From contig JAFHKN010000002.1 of assembly GCA_016937575.1 (NCBI GenBank), positions 3,159,001-3,223,000 of the forward strand: DNA of 64,000 nt, read 5' to 3'. The translations under genes and the position numbers were made by a program. The stretch comes from Roseomonas aeriglobus (GTDB lineage Bacteria > Pseudomonadota > Alphaproteobacteria > Sphingomonadales > Sphingomonadaceae). A model generated the notes under the pieces. The model worked only from the letters and a program-made list of their open reading frames with translations. It was not told where the DNA came from and made no database searches. Numbering within the stretch: position 1 is the stretch's first letter; each line of letters starts with the position of its first letter. Positions 16,533-24,451 of the stretch are shown here, in pieces.

Positions 16533-17159
16533 ATGGCGAAATGGATCAGCCCCGGCGCAGCGATGGACATGGTGTTCGACAATCCTGCGCACACCAGTTC
16601 TGACAGTGACTTCGGTTTCGCCATCTTGTGGGCGACCGACGGTGCGGGCGGCAAGCACTGCGCTGCGGATCTGGCATGCGCAAAGCTCCAACCGTGCAAG
16701 CCGACAGCAGCGTCGCCGGTGCCGGTTACCGCCGGCTGGGCGACGACTGCCCATGATCACCGCGTGGTGCTCGCACGGGGCGTACCGGACATGAGCGCTC
16801 GCGACCTGGTCATGAGCTATGACGCAGCCGATGCCGGGCAGAACCTGCTCGCGGTCGTGCAGACGCTGCGCTTCAATGCCGACCTGCCGCGTCACACCAT
16901 GATGCACATGGCGTACATGTACACCGCTATGTGCCTCCAGCCGAAACGCCTGAGCAGCATCATCGTCCAGCACATGCCGGGGGATGCGCGGTCGATCCGG
17001 ACACCGCATCTGCATGTCCTGACCCTCTGCCGGACGCACCGCCTGTCCGGGTTCGGTGAAGTGCATGCCGTGTTCGAGGACACGCCGGCCGACATGCACC
17101 GCGCGTTCGAAGCCGACTGGCACAGATTGCGCGACGCACTCGAAAAGATCGGTGCATGA
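16533..17159 (+). CDS. protein of unknown function (mobilisation segment, gene 2)
   Basis: The 208-residue protein has no recognised domain. It contains several Cys and His residues (KHCAADLACAKLQPC near 44-58, and HTMMHMAYMYTAM near 120-132) that could bind a metal, and a Trp/Asp-rich C-terminus. It is packed between its neighbours: two bases after the previous stop, and its own stop overlaps the next ATG as ATGA at 17156. The tight packing supports translation as an operon. Codon use matches the flanking relaxase gene. Confidence 0.68.
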   Translation: MAKWISPGAAMDMVFDNPAHTSSDSDFGFAILWATDGAGGKHCAADLACAKLQPCKPTAASPVPVTAGWATTAHDHRVVLARGVPDMSARDLVMSYDAADAGQNLLAVVQTLRFNADLPRHTMMHMAYMYTAMCLQPKRLSSIIVQHMPGDARSIRTPHLHVLTLCRTHRLSGFGEVHAVFEDTPADMHRAFEADWHRLRDALEKIGA

Positions 17160-17746
17160 CACCGAGGGGCTGGCTGGGGATCACAGCCGGCCCCGACTTC
17201 GAAAGGGTGGCGGGAATAGTTGGGTGTCCACGGGACTGGAGAGAAAACCAGGATCGGATGGACGGACCCCAGCTCGGAACTCATCCCATGACCATCTTCG
17301 CCAACGAGACTACCGAATCCGTCAACGACGCGCTGCACCGCGTGGTGCCCATGGCCGCCAGTCAGCGGCCTGGAGTGGTCGCTGCGTTCGACCGGGGGGA
17401 GGCAGTCCATCACAGCATGGTACTGGTCTCGGTCGGCGATACCTTCGTCACGGCCTCGCCCGATCTCACGCCGGTCGATCTGGCCATGATCAAGAAGTAC
17501 ACGGCAGGGACGAACGTCACCGGCTGGATCATCGCCGAAGTCGGACCGGACCTATCCGTGCCCATGACCTTCGGAATCGCCACACGCCGTAATCGCCGGC
17601 TCGTGCTCAACTACGGCTATGTGCTTGCGGTGCTTCCCGGGCAGGACGGCGTGTTCATGGCCAGCGACGAGCGCCTGCCCTGCTACCGCTTGGTCGGTGG
17701 AAAGCTGACCGAGGTTAAGCGCCCCAGCCTGCCTTGCCCGAACTAG
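17156..17746 (+). CDS. protein of unknown function (mobilisation segment, gene 3)
   Basis: The frame runs 196 codons from the ATG at 17156 (ATGA overlap with gene 2). An in-frame ATG at 17288 gives a 152-residue protein starting MTIFANETTESVNDALH. The first 44 residues look less gene-like, so the shorter form is possible; the overlap favours the longer one. The body is a mixed alpha/beta domain with FGIATRRNRRLVLNYGYVLAVLPGQDG-type strands and no catalytic motif that I recognise. A Rho-independent terminator follows at 17804, so it ends the operon begun at 16006 or earlier. Confidence 0.65.
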   Translation: MTPRGWLGITAGPDFERVAGIVGCPRDWRENQDRMDGPQLGTHPMTIFANETTESVNDALHRVVPMAASQRPGVVAAFDRGEAVHHSMVLVSVGDTFVTASPDLTPVDLAMIKKYTAGTNVTGWIIAEVGPDLSVPMTFGIATRRNRRLVLNYGYVLAVLPGQDGVFMASDERLPCYRLVGGKLTEVKRPSLPCPN

Positions 17747-17803
17747 GCCAGCGCAAATCACGAGTGTCGCGGTAACCTCATCCTAACAAGCGGTCGGCAA
17801 AAG

Positions 17804-17830
17804 AAATTCCGACAGGCGTGTCGGAATTTT
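17804..17830 (+). terminator. Rho-independent terminator
   Basis: AAATTCCGACA and TGTCGGAATTT form a perfect 11-bp stem around the loop GGCG, ending in TTTTCTT. It separates the unknown-gene operon from the sigma-like gene. Confidence 0.8.
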
Positions 17831-17862
17831 CTTCGGCGGCCGCTGTATGGATTGGAAGCTGC

Positions 17863-18459
17863 GTGCTCGAACGCCCCAAAGCCGCTGACATCCATGTCGA
17901 GCCGCTGGCCGCAGACGAGGTCGCGGCTCTCATTCGGCATTTTGAAGCTTCCGAATGGCAGCGATTAAAGCTGGCAGCTCGCCGGATGGGTCAGCGGGCC
18001 AACATGGATCCGGAAGACCTGTTGCAAGAGGCCTGCTACCGTGTGCTGCGCGGATCGCGAAAGATCGATCGCGGTCGCGATGCCATCTGGACGATGATCG
18101 GCGCAATGAAGAGCATCGCCTCCAACGAGATCGAGAAGCGCGAAGGCGTCCTGCGGCCACTTATCGTGCCGCCGGAGTTCCTAGCGTTGTTCGCCAGCGA
18201 CGATCTCGGACCTGAATCGATTACGATATCTACCGTCGACAATGGCCGATTGCTTGCACAGGTACGCGCCGCCCTTGCCGGCGACCGCGCGCTTCTGGAC
18301 CTCGTGGAGGCCCTTTGCGACGGACTGATTGGTCAGCGCCTGGAACAGGCGCTCGAAATCGATCATCGCGCGCTCGCCGCGCTGCGCACGCGACTGAAGC
18401 GCCGGCTTCGCGAATTGGCCGGACAATTCCGCGCGTCGGAGGGAAATGGATACGGATAG
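17863..18459 (+). CDS. sigma-70-like (region 2) RNA polymerase sigma factor
   Basis: The ~198-residue protein has a sigma region 2 block: DPEDLLQEACYRVLRGSRKI then WTMIGAMKSIASNEIEKREG. A region 4-like helical tail follows (DGLIGQRLEQALEIDHRALAALRTRLKRRLREL). It resembles small ECF-type or phage/plasmid sigma-like proteins. The frame is open from a GTG at 17818, but that codon lies inside the upstream terminator stem; the GTG at 17863 with GGAAG close by is more likely. Its regulon is unknown. The next ORF starts inside its 3' end behind a strong ribosome site. Confidence 0.7.
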   Translation: MLERPKAADIHVEPLAADEVAALIRHFEASEWQRLKLAARRMGQRANMDPEDLLQEACYRVLRGSRKIDRGRDAIWTMIGAMKSIASNEIEKREGVLRPLIVPPEFLALFASDDLGPESITISTVDNGRLLAQVRAALAGDRALLDLVEALCDGLIGQRLEQALEIDHRALAALRTRLKRRLRELAGQFRASEGNGYG

Positions 18460-19087
18460 CGGCAGCAGGTCGCGCATCCCGAACCCGGCGATACGCGCGA
18501 TATTAGGCAGGCATATCGACAGCTACCGCCGACGGATCGACGATGACGGTGCAATCGACCAGCACGGAAAAGACGACTTCGGCGATGATGCGTGCATTGT
18601 GCCGCGCCAGGTCGACGCTCTTGCCCGTCGGCTAGGCGGTGGCGGCATGTTTGCTGATCGCTGCGAAGGCGAGGCCGCGCTGTTCGACCGCCGCAGGACG
18701 AAACGCCGGTGGCGCCGCGCGGCGTTGCCGTTGCCACGCCGCACCCTCGACCCCGGCGATGCCCGTACCCATGAGCGTCGAAACAATCGACGCATGAACA
18801 CGTCCCGAAAGAAGCGTCCGGCGCGGTCGTTTAGGACGTCGCTGACCGGCCCCGGATGGGCGGCGATCAATGGCGCGCCTGGGCCGGGAAGCTGTAGCGC
18901 CGGCTCGTGCAGAATCGCATTCGGGATCACGCTAGCGATGTCCGAAACGCCATGCCGCGCCATCGCCACAGCCCTGGCCGGTCGCGCCGAAAGGTTTGAT
19001 GCGGAAGCGCTTGCGCCATGCGCGAACTCTAGGGTTACACAGCAGGACCGCGATAGGTGGTTTCTCAAAATTAAGCGCTATCGTTAG
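18446..19087 (+). CDS. possible protein coupled to the sigma-like gene
   Basis: An open frame of 213 codons starts at the ATG at 18446, inside the last codons of the sigma-like gene, with GGAGGG (18438-18443) as an excellent ribosome site. The first ~65 residues (MDTDSGSRSRIPNPAIRAIL, then SYRRRIDDDGAIDQHGKDDF) have natural codon use. The remainder is Arg-rich and low in hydrophobic residues, and could be a frameshifted or decayed stretch. Sigma genes are often followed by an anti-sigma gene, but no membrane helix or ZAS motif is seen. Treat the 3' part as doubtful. Confidence 0.4.
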   Translation: MDTDSGSRSRIPNPAIRAILGRHIDSYRRRIDDDGAIDQHGKDDFGDDACIVPRQVDALARRLGGGGMFADRCEGEAALFDRRRTKRRWRRAALPLPRRTLDPGDARTHERRNNRRMNTSRKKRPARSFRTSLTGPGWAAINGAPGPGSCSAGSCRIAFGITLAMSETPCRAIATALAGRAERFDAEALAPCANSRVTQQDRDRWFLKIKRYR

Positions 19088-19565
19088 CTGCGTCGCCGTC
19101 CTTGCTTGCGACTTCGGCGGCTCAGCGCCCCATCTCCGCCATTCTGGTTCCGCTCGATCGATCCCGAAAGTTGCCGTTCGTTCAAGCCAGTTTGTCCGGG
19201 CAAGACTGCGAGTACGCTTTCGGGTGGCGATCGCTGCCGTTCGTCCTGCGTCCGTCGCTTGAACCGGACAAGTCGGGTTGGCAGAGGACAGAGCATAGGT
19301 ATGACGGCAAGGATCCGCCGTGAAGTCTGATCCACCTAACGACTACCGATCCAACTTGCGGACAAAGTCCGTGACCTTGATATCGCGCCATCGTCGTCGA
19401 ACGGGTTGTTCCGGCAGTTCGGAGTAATCGTCAACGAATCCCATGCCATCAAACTACGTGAGGACCCCTGCAATTCCATGCCCGCGGACCCGACCCCGGG
19501 ACGTCAGCATCGCCCGTGCCTTGAAACGTTAGAGGCTACTCATATGAGCAGGTTGGCGATCCGGT
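19088..19565. other. intergenic stretch, no convincing gene
   Basis: About 480 bases lie between the sigma-linked ORF and the PilZ gene. Both strands are open in places, but the translations are Arg/Ser-rich with no family features. A short minus-strand frame at 19343-19444 (33 codons, MGFVDDYSELPEQPVRRRWR) looks more protein-like but has no ribosome site and may be a gene remnant. Confidence 0.45.
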
Positions 19566-19820
19566 TCAGGTCCCGACGTACCGCAACCCTAACTTACCAT
19601 CTGCTTGCGTCCAGCATACCAGCGCAGGCCGATCTGCTCTGTCCCAGCGTACGGCAATTTGCTGGCCCACCTCGAACGCGTGCGTGCAATGCGCGCGTGC
19701 GCCAGTGTCGCTGACGTCCAGCAGATGCGCGCGATATTCGTTGCCGTTCGAAGTGATGATCGACACCTCAAACACTTTGGTTCGGACAGCGTCGCGGCGC
19801 TCAGTGGCGGAGGTCGGCAT
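19566..19820 (-). CDS. PilZ-domain protein
   Basis: The 84-residue protein is essentially one PilZ domain, the cyclic-di-GMP receptor fold: RRDAVRTKVFEVSI, then LLDVSDTGARAHC (the D/NxSxxG motif) and a C-terminal KLGLRYVG. The RxxxR part is RRDAVR, so ligand binding is plausible. Its ATG overlaps the stop of the TpsB gene (TGATG at 19818-19822), so the two are translationally coupled. This suggests that cyclic-di-GMP may influence the TpsB system or the same surface structure. Confidence 0.82.
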   Translation of the reverse strand: MPTSATERRDAVRTKVFEVSIITSNGNEYRAHLLDVSDTGARAHCTHAFEVGQQIAVRWDRADRPALVCWTQADGKLGLRYVGT

Positions 19821-21460
19821 CAGAACACCTTCAGCAAGCGGAGGTTTAGGCGGGGGTCGTGACTATCGGTCTCGTAGCGTGGGCCGGACAGCGGCACCGC
19901 GACTTCGACATTGGCATCGATCGATGAACTGACGTCGGCCCTGACACCACCGCCGCCGGACACGAGTCCGCCACCACCGAACCCCCCGGCAAGGTTCGTC
20001 ACCCGCCCGCCATCAACGAAACTGTAAAGTTGCGCCTTGCGGCCCAGGCCCAGGGGGTTGCGCCAGTCGTAGCGCAGCTCGGCGAGGCCCATATAGCCCT
20101 GGTCACCAGACCGTTCGCTATAGTCGTAGCCACGCAGGAAGGCGCTGCCGCCGATGCCGATCTCCTCGGCGACGAGTAGGGGGGCGCTCGAGATCTGTGC
20201 CTGGGTGGCGAGACGCAGGCTGACCCCGCCGCCCAGCGGCCGGGTCCAGTCCGCCCAGCCGAGTAGCGTCGTGAACGTGCCGTCGGCATCATCACGCGAC
20301 GCCATCAGATCCCCGGCCCGCGTGGCGCCCAGGCCGTCCAACCCGCGCGAAAGCGTGAGCGTCCCGCGAAGAACACCGCGGGCGGCCTGCATGTTACCGT
20401 TCACACTAACCCGGACCGCGACGATGCGGTCACGCCGGCGCCGCTCGCCCGCGCGGAACTGTTCGACGTCGCGCACGCTCAGGCTGCCACCAAACCATAG
20501 GCTGGCGTTGCGACGACGGTGAAGAGGGTGAAGTAGGGAAAGGGTCGCCGACACGCTGTCGCCGGCAATGTCGAACGCATCGAGATAGGCGCCCGGGCGC
20601 GTCGACGACGCAGCGACAGCAACCGCGACTTCGGTACCGTCGCGGCTGACGCGCTTGCTGTATCCGGTACGCACATATTGCAGCTCGTCGGGTTCGAACG
20701 GTGTAGTCACATACGTGACCGTGAATGCGTCGTCGGATGCGAAGACGCCGTTGATGTCGGCATCGAGACGCAGCTGTTCGGGACCGATCGGCGCCGTACT
20801 GTCGTTCTCCAGCACGGCACGGATGCGCGATTGGGTCGCGTGGGTCTTTACGACCAGCGTCCCGCGCCCGTCCTCGCGGACGAAGGCGCTGCGCAGGATG
20901 GTGACGCCGTCGATATCGCCGGCGACCAGCAGGCGACGCTCGACCTCGTTCATGCGCGCCGGTTTCCCGATCAACGGCGCGAGCGCTGCGCGGACGGCGG
21001 AGTTGTCATCGCCGTCGATGCGCACCGCCTCCAGCACGCCCGGATCATAGCGAATTTTGAGAACACCGGCGGCAAGGCGTTGTGGCACGATCGACGCGGA
21101 AGCAAAGACATAGCCGCGACCGCGCGCGCGGCTGCCGATCTCCTCTGTCAGCCGGATCAGGTCGTCGGCGCCGAGCGACCGCCCGATGTAGCGCGCGACG
21201 ATGTCGGAAAAGTCGCGTTCCGTCAGGCCCTGCAAGCCATCGAACGTAATGGCGCCGACATCGATCGCGCCACTTGCCGGCACTGCCGTCGCAGGTCCGG
21301 TCGCCTCGACGACGGGTGTCGGTTCGCGAACCTTTGCGGGCTTGGGAAGATTGTCGCGCTCGATCCGCGCCGGATCGACCCGATCGATTGCTGTCTGGGC
21401 AAGCGCGGGCGGCGCCATCGCGATGGCGCAAGCACTTGTCCAGACTCTGATGTGCATCAA
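19820..21460 (-). CDS. TpsB-type (ShlB/FhaC/HecB) outer-membrane secretion protein
   Basis: The 546-residue protein has a signal peptide (residues 1-~21, ending APPALAQ), a linker, a POTRA region (AIDVGAITFDGLQGLTERDF, then RLTEEIGSRARGRGYVFASA) and a C-terminal 16-strand barrel. The barrel includes the family's loop motif in GIGGSAFLRGYDYSERSGDQ. Such proteins move a large TpsA partner across the outer membrane. No TpsA haemagglutinin-type gene lies nearby. The divergent neighbour at 21609 is a long secreted FecR protein, the only obvious candidate partner. The gene is coupled to the PilZ gene downstream. Confidence 0.9.
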   Translation of the reverse strand: MMHIRVWTSACAIAMAPPALAQTAIDRVDPARIERDNLPKPAKVREPTPVVEATGPATAVPASGAIDVGAITFDGLQGLTERDFSDIVARYIGRSLGADDLIRLTEEIGSRARGRGYVFASASIVPQRLAAGVLKIRYDPGVLEAVRIDGDDNSAVRAALAPLIGKPARMNEVERRLLVAGDIDGVTILRSAFVREDGRGTLVVKTHATQSRIRAVLENDSTAPIGPEQLRLDADINGVFASDDAFTVTYVTTPFEPDELQYVRTGYSKRVSRDGTEVAVAVAASSTRPGAYLDAFDIAGDSVSATLSLLHPLHRRRNASLWFGGSLSVRDVEQFRAGERRRRDRIVAVRVSVNGNMQAARGVLRGTLTLSRGLDGLGATRAGDLMASRDDADGTFTTLLGWADWTRPLGGGVSLRLATQAQISSAPLLVAEEIGIGGSAFLRGYDYSERSGDQGYMGLAELRYDWRNPLGLGRKAQLYSFVDGGRVTNLAGGFGGGGLVSGGGGVRADVSSSIDANVEVAVPLSGPRYETDSHDPRLNLRLLKVF

Positions 21461-21608
21461 TTTTACGGCCTGCAGTATTCACGAAGTCCAAGCAGTAGCA
21501 GCCAAAGTGTTACAAAATGCTCAAATTTACGGAATTTAACCAAGAGTCAGAAGAGCGTGGAAATCTCTGGGTCCTATTGGCCACGATGAGTCAAAAGGGG
21601 ATCCATTG

Positions 21609-24359
21609 ATGTCCACGATCTTTCGCGCCGGCGTTGCAGTGCTATGCCTGCTGTCGAGCACATCGGCGCTGGCGCAGGCGCGGGTCTGGCAGCTGAGCGA
21701 AGCGAGCGGTCGGGTAACGGTAACCGACGCTCGCGGAACGCGGCCGGCCGAGCGTGGCATGACGATCGCGCCGGGGGCCACGGTCCAGACAGCTCCCGGC
21801 AGTCGTGCGGTAATGGTGCGCGGACCCGAGTTCGTGACCGTCTCGGCTAACAGCCGCATTCGCGTGCCAGAGGCGGCACAGCAGACCGGCCTGATCCAGA
21901 TCCTACAGGAGTGGGGAACGGCGCTGTTCCGAATCGACAAGCAGCCGAACCCGCATTTCGGTGTGAAGACGCCGTATCTGGCCGCAGTCGTGAAGGGCAC
22001 GACTTTTTCGGTTACCGTTTCCCGCGAAGGGGCGTCGATGCAGGTCGTCGAGGGCGCGGTCGAAGTTTCGACCGACGATGGCGGCGCACGTGAACTCATC
22101 CGACCGGGTTCGCTGGCGATGGTCACGGCGGCGGATCGATACCGATTGACGGTCCAAGGGGACAACGCGCACAGCGTCGATTCCCCCGCGCGATCGGCAC
22201 CGCCGGCGGCGCAGCCCGCGGTGGATACCCCGCCGACACCCACGCCGCCGTCGGATACGCCGCCGCCTGGCACCAGCAATGGATCACCCGCACCGGCACC
22301 ATCGACCGACGTTCCGGCGAACGACGTCGTCTCGACCGTGATCGTCGAGAAGCCGGTGGATTTGGGCAAGGTGACCAACGGCATGATCACCGGTCCCGCT
22401 CCCGTCCAGCTTGCGTCGATCGCGGTCTCGCCGGCGACGACCACGGTTGATGTGCGTCCCTTGCCCGCCGCTGATGCCGAAGCGAGGGCGCGTGCCGAAC
22501 GCGAGGCGTCGGAGGCGGCTACCCGTGACGCGCAGGCGCGTGCCGCAGAAGCGCAACGACAGGCTGACGTCGCCGCGGAAGCTGCAGCACAAGCCGCACG
22601 GGAGAAGGTCGAGGCGGAGCAGCGTGCTGCCGAAGCAGCGGACCGTGCCGCTCGCGCCGAGGCTGCGGAACAGGCACGTGTTGCAGAAGCTCGTGCGCGT
22701 GACGAAGCAAAGGCTGTAGACGATGCCCGGCAGGCCGCCGAAGCGGCACAAAGGGCCGCCGAACAAAGTGCCAGGAACGACGCCAAGACGGCCGACGACA
22801 AGGCGAAGCACGACGCAAGCGCGGCGGACGATGCAAAGAAGGCTGCCGATGACGCAGCCAAGAATGCGGCCGAGGCCGACAAGAAGGCCGCCGACGAAGC
22901 CAAGAAGGCAGCCGACGAGGCCAGAAAGGCGCAGGACGCGCTCGACAAGGCAGCGGCCGACGCTGCAAAAAAGGCCGCGGACGACGCCAAGAAAGCCGCC
23001 GATGATGCGCACAAGGCGGCCGATGACGCGGCCAAGAATGCGGCCGAGGCGGACAAGAAGGCCGCCGACGAGGCCAAGAAGGCAGCCGACGAGGCCAGAA
23101 AGGCGCAAGACGCGCTCGACAAGGCGGCGGCCGATGCTGCAAAAAAGGCTGCGGACGACGCCAAGAAAGCCGCTGATGACGCGCGCAAGGCCGCCGATGA
23201 CGCGGCCAAGAATGCGGCCGAGGCGGACAAGAAGGCCGCCGACGAGGCCAAGAAGGCAGCCGACGAGGTCAGAAAGGCGCAGGACGCGCTCGACAAGGCG
23301 GCGGCCGATGCTGCAAAAAAGGCCGCGGACGACGCCAAGAAAGCCGCTGATGACGCGCGCAAGGCCGCCGATGACGCGGCCAAGAATGCGACCGAGGCCG
23401 ACAAGAAGGCCGCCGACGAGGCCAAGAAGGCAGCCGACGAGGTCAGAAAGGCGCAGGACGCGCTCGACAAGGCGGCGGCCGATGCTGCAAAAAAGGCCGC
23501 GGACGACGCCAAGAAAGCCGCTGATGACGCGCGCAAGGCCGCCGATGACGCGGCCAAGAATGCGACCGAGGCCGACAAGAAGGCCGCCGACGAAGCCAAG
23601 AAGGCAGCCGACGAGGCGAGGAAGGCGCAGGATGCTGTCGACAAGGCCGCTGCCGATGCCGCGAAAAAGGCTGCCGAGGACGCGAAGAAGGCACAGGATG
23701 CGCTAGACAAGGCAGCGGCCGACGCTGCAAAAAAGGCCGCGGACGACGCCAAGAAAGCCGCCGACGAGGCGCGCAAGGCCGCTGAGGATGCGGCGAAAAA
23801 ATCGGTCGAGGCTGATAAGAAGGCTGCTGACGAGGCCAAGAAGGCGGCTGAGGAAGCGAAAAAGGCGCAGGACGCGCTGGACAAGTCGGCCGCCGACGCT
23901 GCAAAAAAGGCGGCCGAGGACGCGAAAAAGGCGGCTGATGACGCAGCGAAGGACGCGGCGGACACTGCGAAGAAGGCGGCGGACGCGGAAAAGAAGGCTG
24001 CCGAAGAGGCCAAGAAGGCCGCAGACGAAACTGCCAAGCTCGACGCAAAGGCGGCGGAGGATGCGAAGAAGGCTGCCGAGGAGCAGGCCAAACTCGACGC
24101 AAAGGCCGCAGAAGACGCGAAGAAAGCTGCCGAGGACGCCAAAAAGGCTGCAGACGACGCGGCCAAGAAAGCTGCGGAGGATGCCAAAAAGGCGGCGGAC
24201 GAGGCGACCAAGGCTGCCGAGGATGTCGCCAAGAAGGCTGCAGAGGATGCGAAGAAGGCCGCCGACGAGGCCAAGAAGGCGGCGGACGATGCCGCCAAGA
24301 AGGCTGCCGACGAGGCCAAAAAGGCCGTCGAGGATCTTAAGAAGGGCGTGGGCATCTAA
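21609..24359 (+). CDS. secreted FecR-domain protein with a long Ala/Lys/Asp coiled-coil tail
   Basis: This 916-residue protein has a signal peptide (MSTIFRAGVAVLCLLSSTSA, cleavage after ALAQA), a FecR domain (~25-180: VWQLSEASGRVTV, HFGVKTPYLAAVVKGTTFSV, VVEGAVEVS), a Pro/Thr-rich linker (~195-235) and then over 600 residues of heptads such as KKAADEA. The tail is a TolA-like single long helix or coiled coil. Part of it is a 58-residue (174-bp) unit repeated about five times. A TTG at 21606 is in frame, but the ATG at 21609 follows AAGGGGA. FecR domains bind in the periplasm or on surfaces. It is divergent from TpsB and followed by a CHASE2 protein. Confidence 0.88.
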   Translation: MSTIFRAGVAVLCLLSSTSALAQARVWQLSEASGRVTVTDARGTRPAERGMTIAPGATVQTAPGSRAVMVRGPEFVTVSANSRIRVPEAAQQTGLIQILQEWGTALFRIDKQPNPHFGVKTPYLAAVVKGTTFSVTVSREGASMQVVEGAVEVSTDDGGARELIRPGSLAMVTAADRYRLTVQGDNAHSVDSPARSAPPAAQPAVDTPPTPTPPSDTPPPGTSNGSPAPAPSTDVPANDVVSTVIVEKPVDLGKVTNGMITGPAPVQLASIAVSPATTTVDVRPLPAADAEARARAEREASEAATRDAQARAAEAQRQADVAAEAAAQAAREKVEAEQRAAEAADRAARAEAAEQARVAEARARDEAKAVDDARQAAEAAQRAAEQSARNDAKTADDKAKHDASAADDAKKAADDAAKNAAEADKKAADEAKKAADEARKAQDALDKAAADAAKKAADDAKKAADDAHKAADDAAKNAAEADKKAADEAKKAADEARKAQDALDKAAADAAKKAADDAKKAADDARKAADDAAKNAAEADKKAADEAKKAADEVRKAQDALDKAAADAAKKAADDAKKAADDARKAADDAAKNATEADKKAADEAKKAADEVRKAQDALDKAAADAAKKAADDAKKAADDARKAADDAAKNATEADKKAADEAKKAADEARKAQDAVDKAAADAAKKAAEDAKKAQDALDKAAADAAKKAADDAKKAADEARKAAEDAAKKSVEADKKAADEAKKAAEEAKKAQDALDKSAADAAKKAAEDAKKAADDAAKDAADTAKKAADAEKKAAEEAKKAADETAKLDAKAAEDAKKAAEEQAKLDAKAAEDAKKAAEDAKKAADDAAKKAAEDAKKAADEATKAAEDVAKKAAEDAKKAADEAKKAADDAAKKAADEAKKAVEDLKKGVGI
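22840..23650 (+). repeat. tandem 174-bp repeats in the FecR-protein tail
   Basis: The segment beginning GCCAAGAATG recurs at 22857, 23031, 23205, 23379 and 23553, exactly 174 bases apart. Units differ by only a few substitutions (for example GCGGCC/GCGACC, GAGGCC/GAGGTC). Each unit encodes 58 residues in heptads. Near-identity at the DNA level means recent expansion or ongoing homogenisation. Confidence 0.92.
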
Positions 24360-24451
24360 CCTCGCCCCGCAATGCGGAGGGCCCTGCAATATCGTTCAAG
24401 CCGGGTGCTATCCTTGAGAAAACATTAGTCATTCTCCGGCAGGATGCCGCG

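Noticed and set aside
22840..23650. CRISPR-like array
   Set aside because: Repeats are contiguous 174-bp coding units without spacers, in frame within a coiled-coil protein.
21536..24355. A 939-codon minus-strand frame, Ala/Ser/Phe-rich, opposite the FecR gene
   Set aside because: It is the mirror of the KKAADEA repeats. There is no ribosome site, and the plus-strand frame has a signal peptide and FecR domain.
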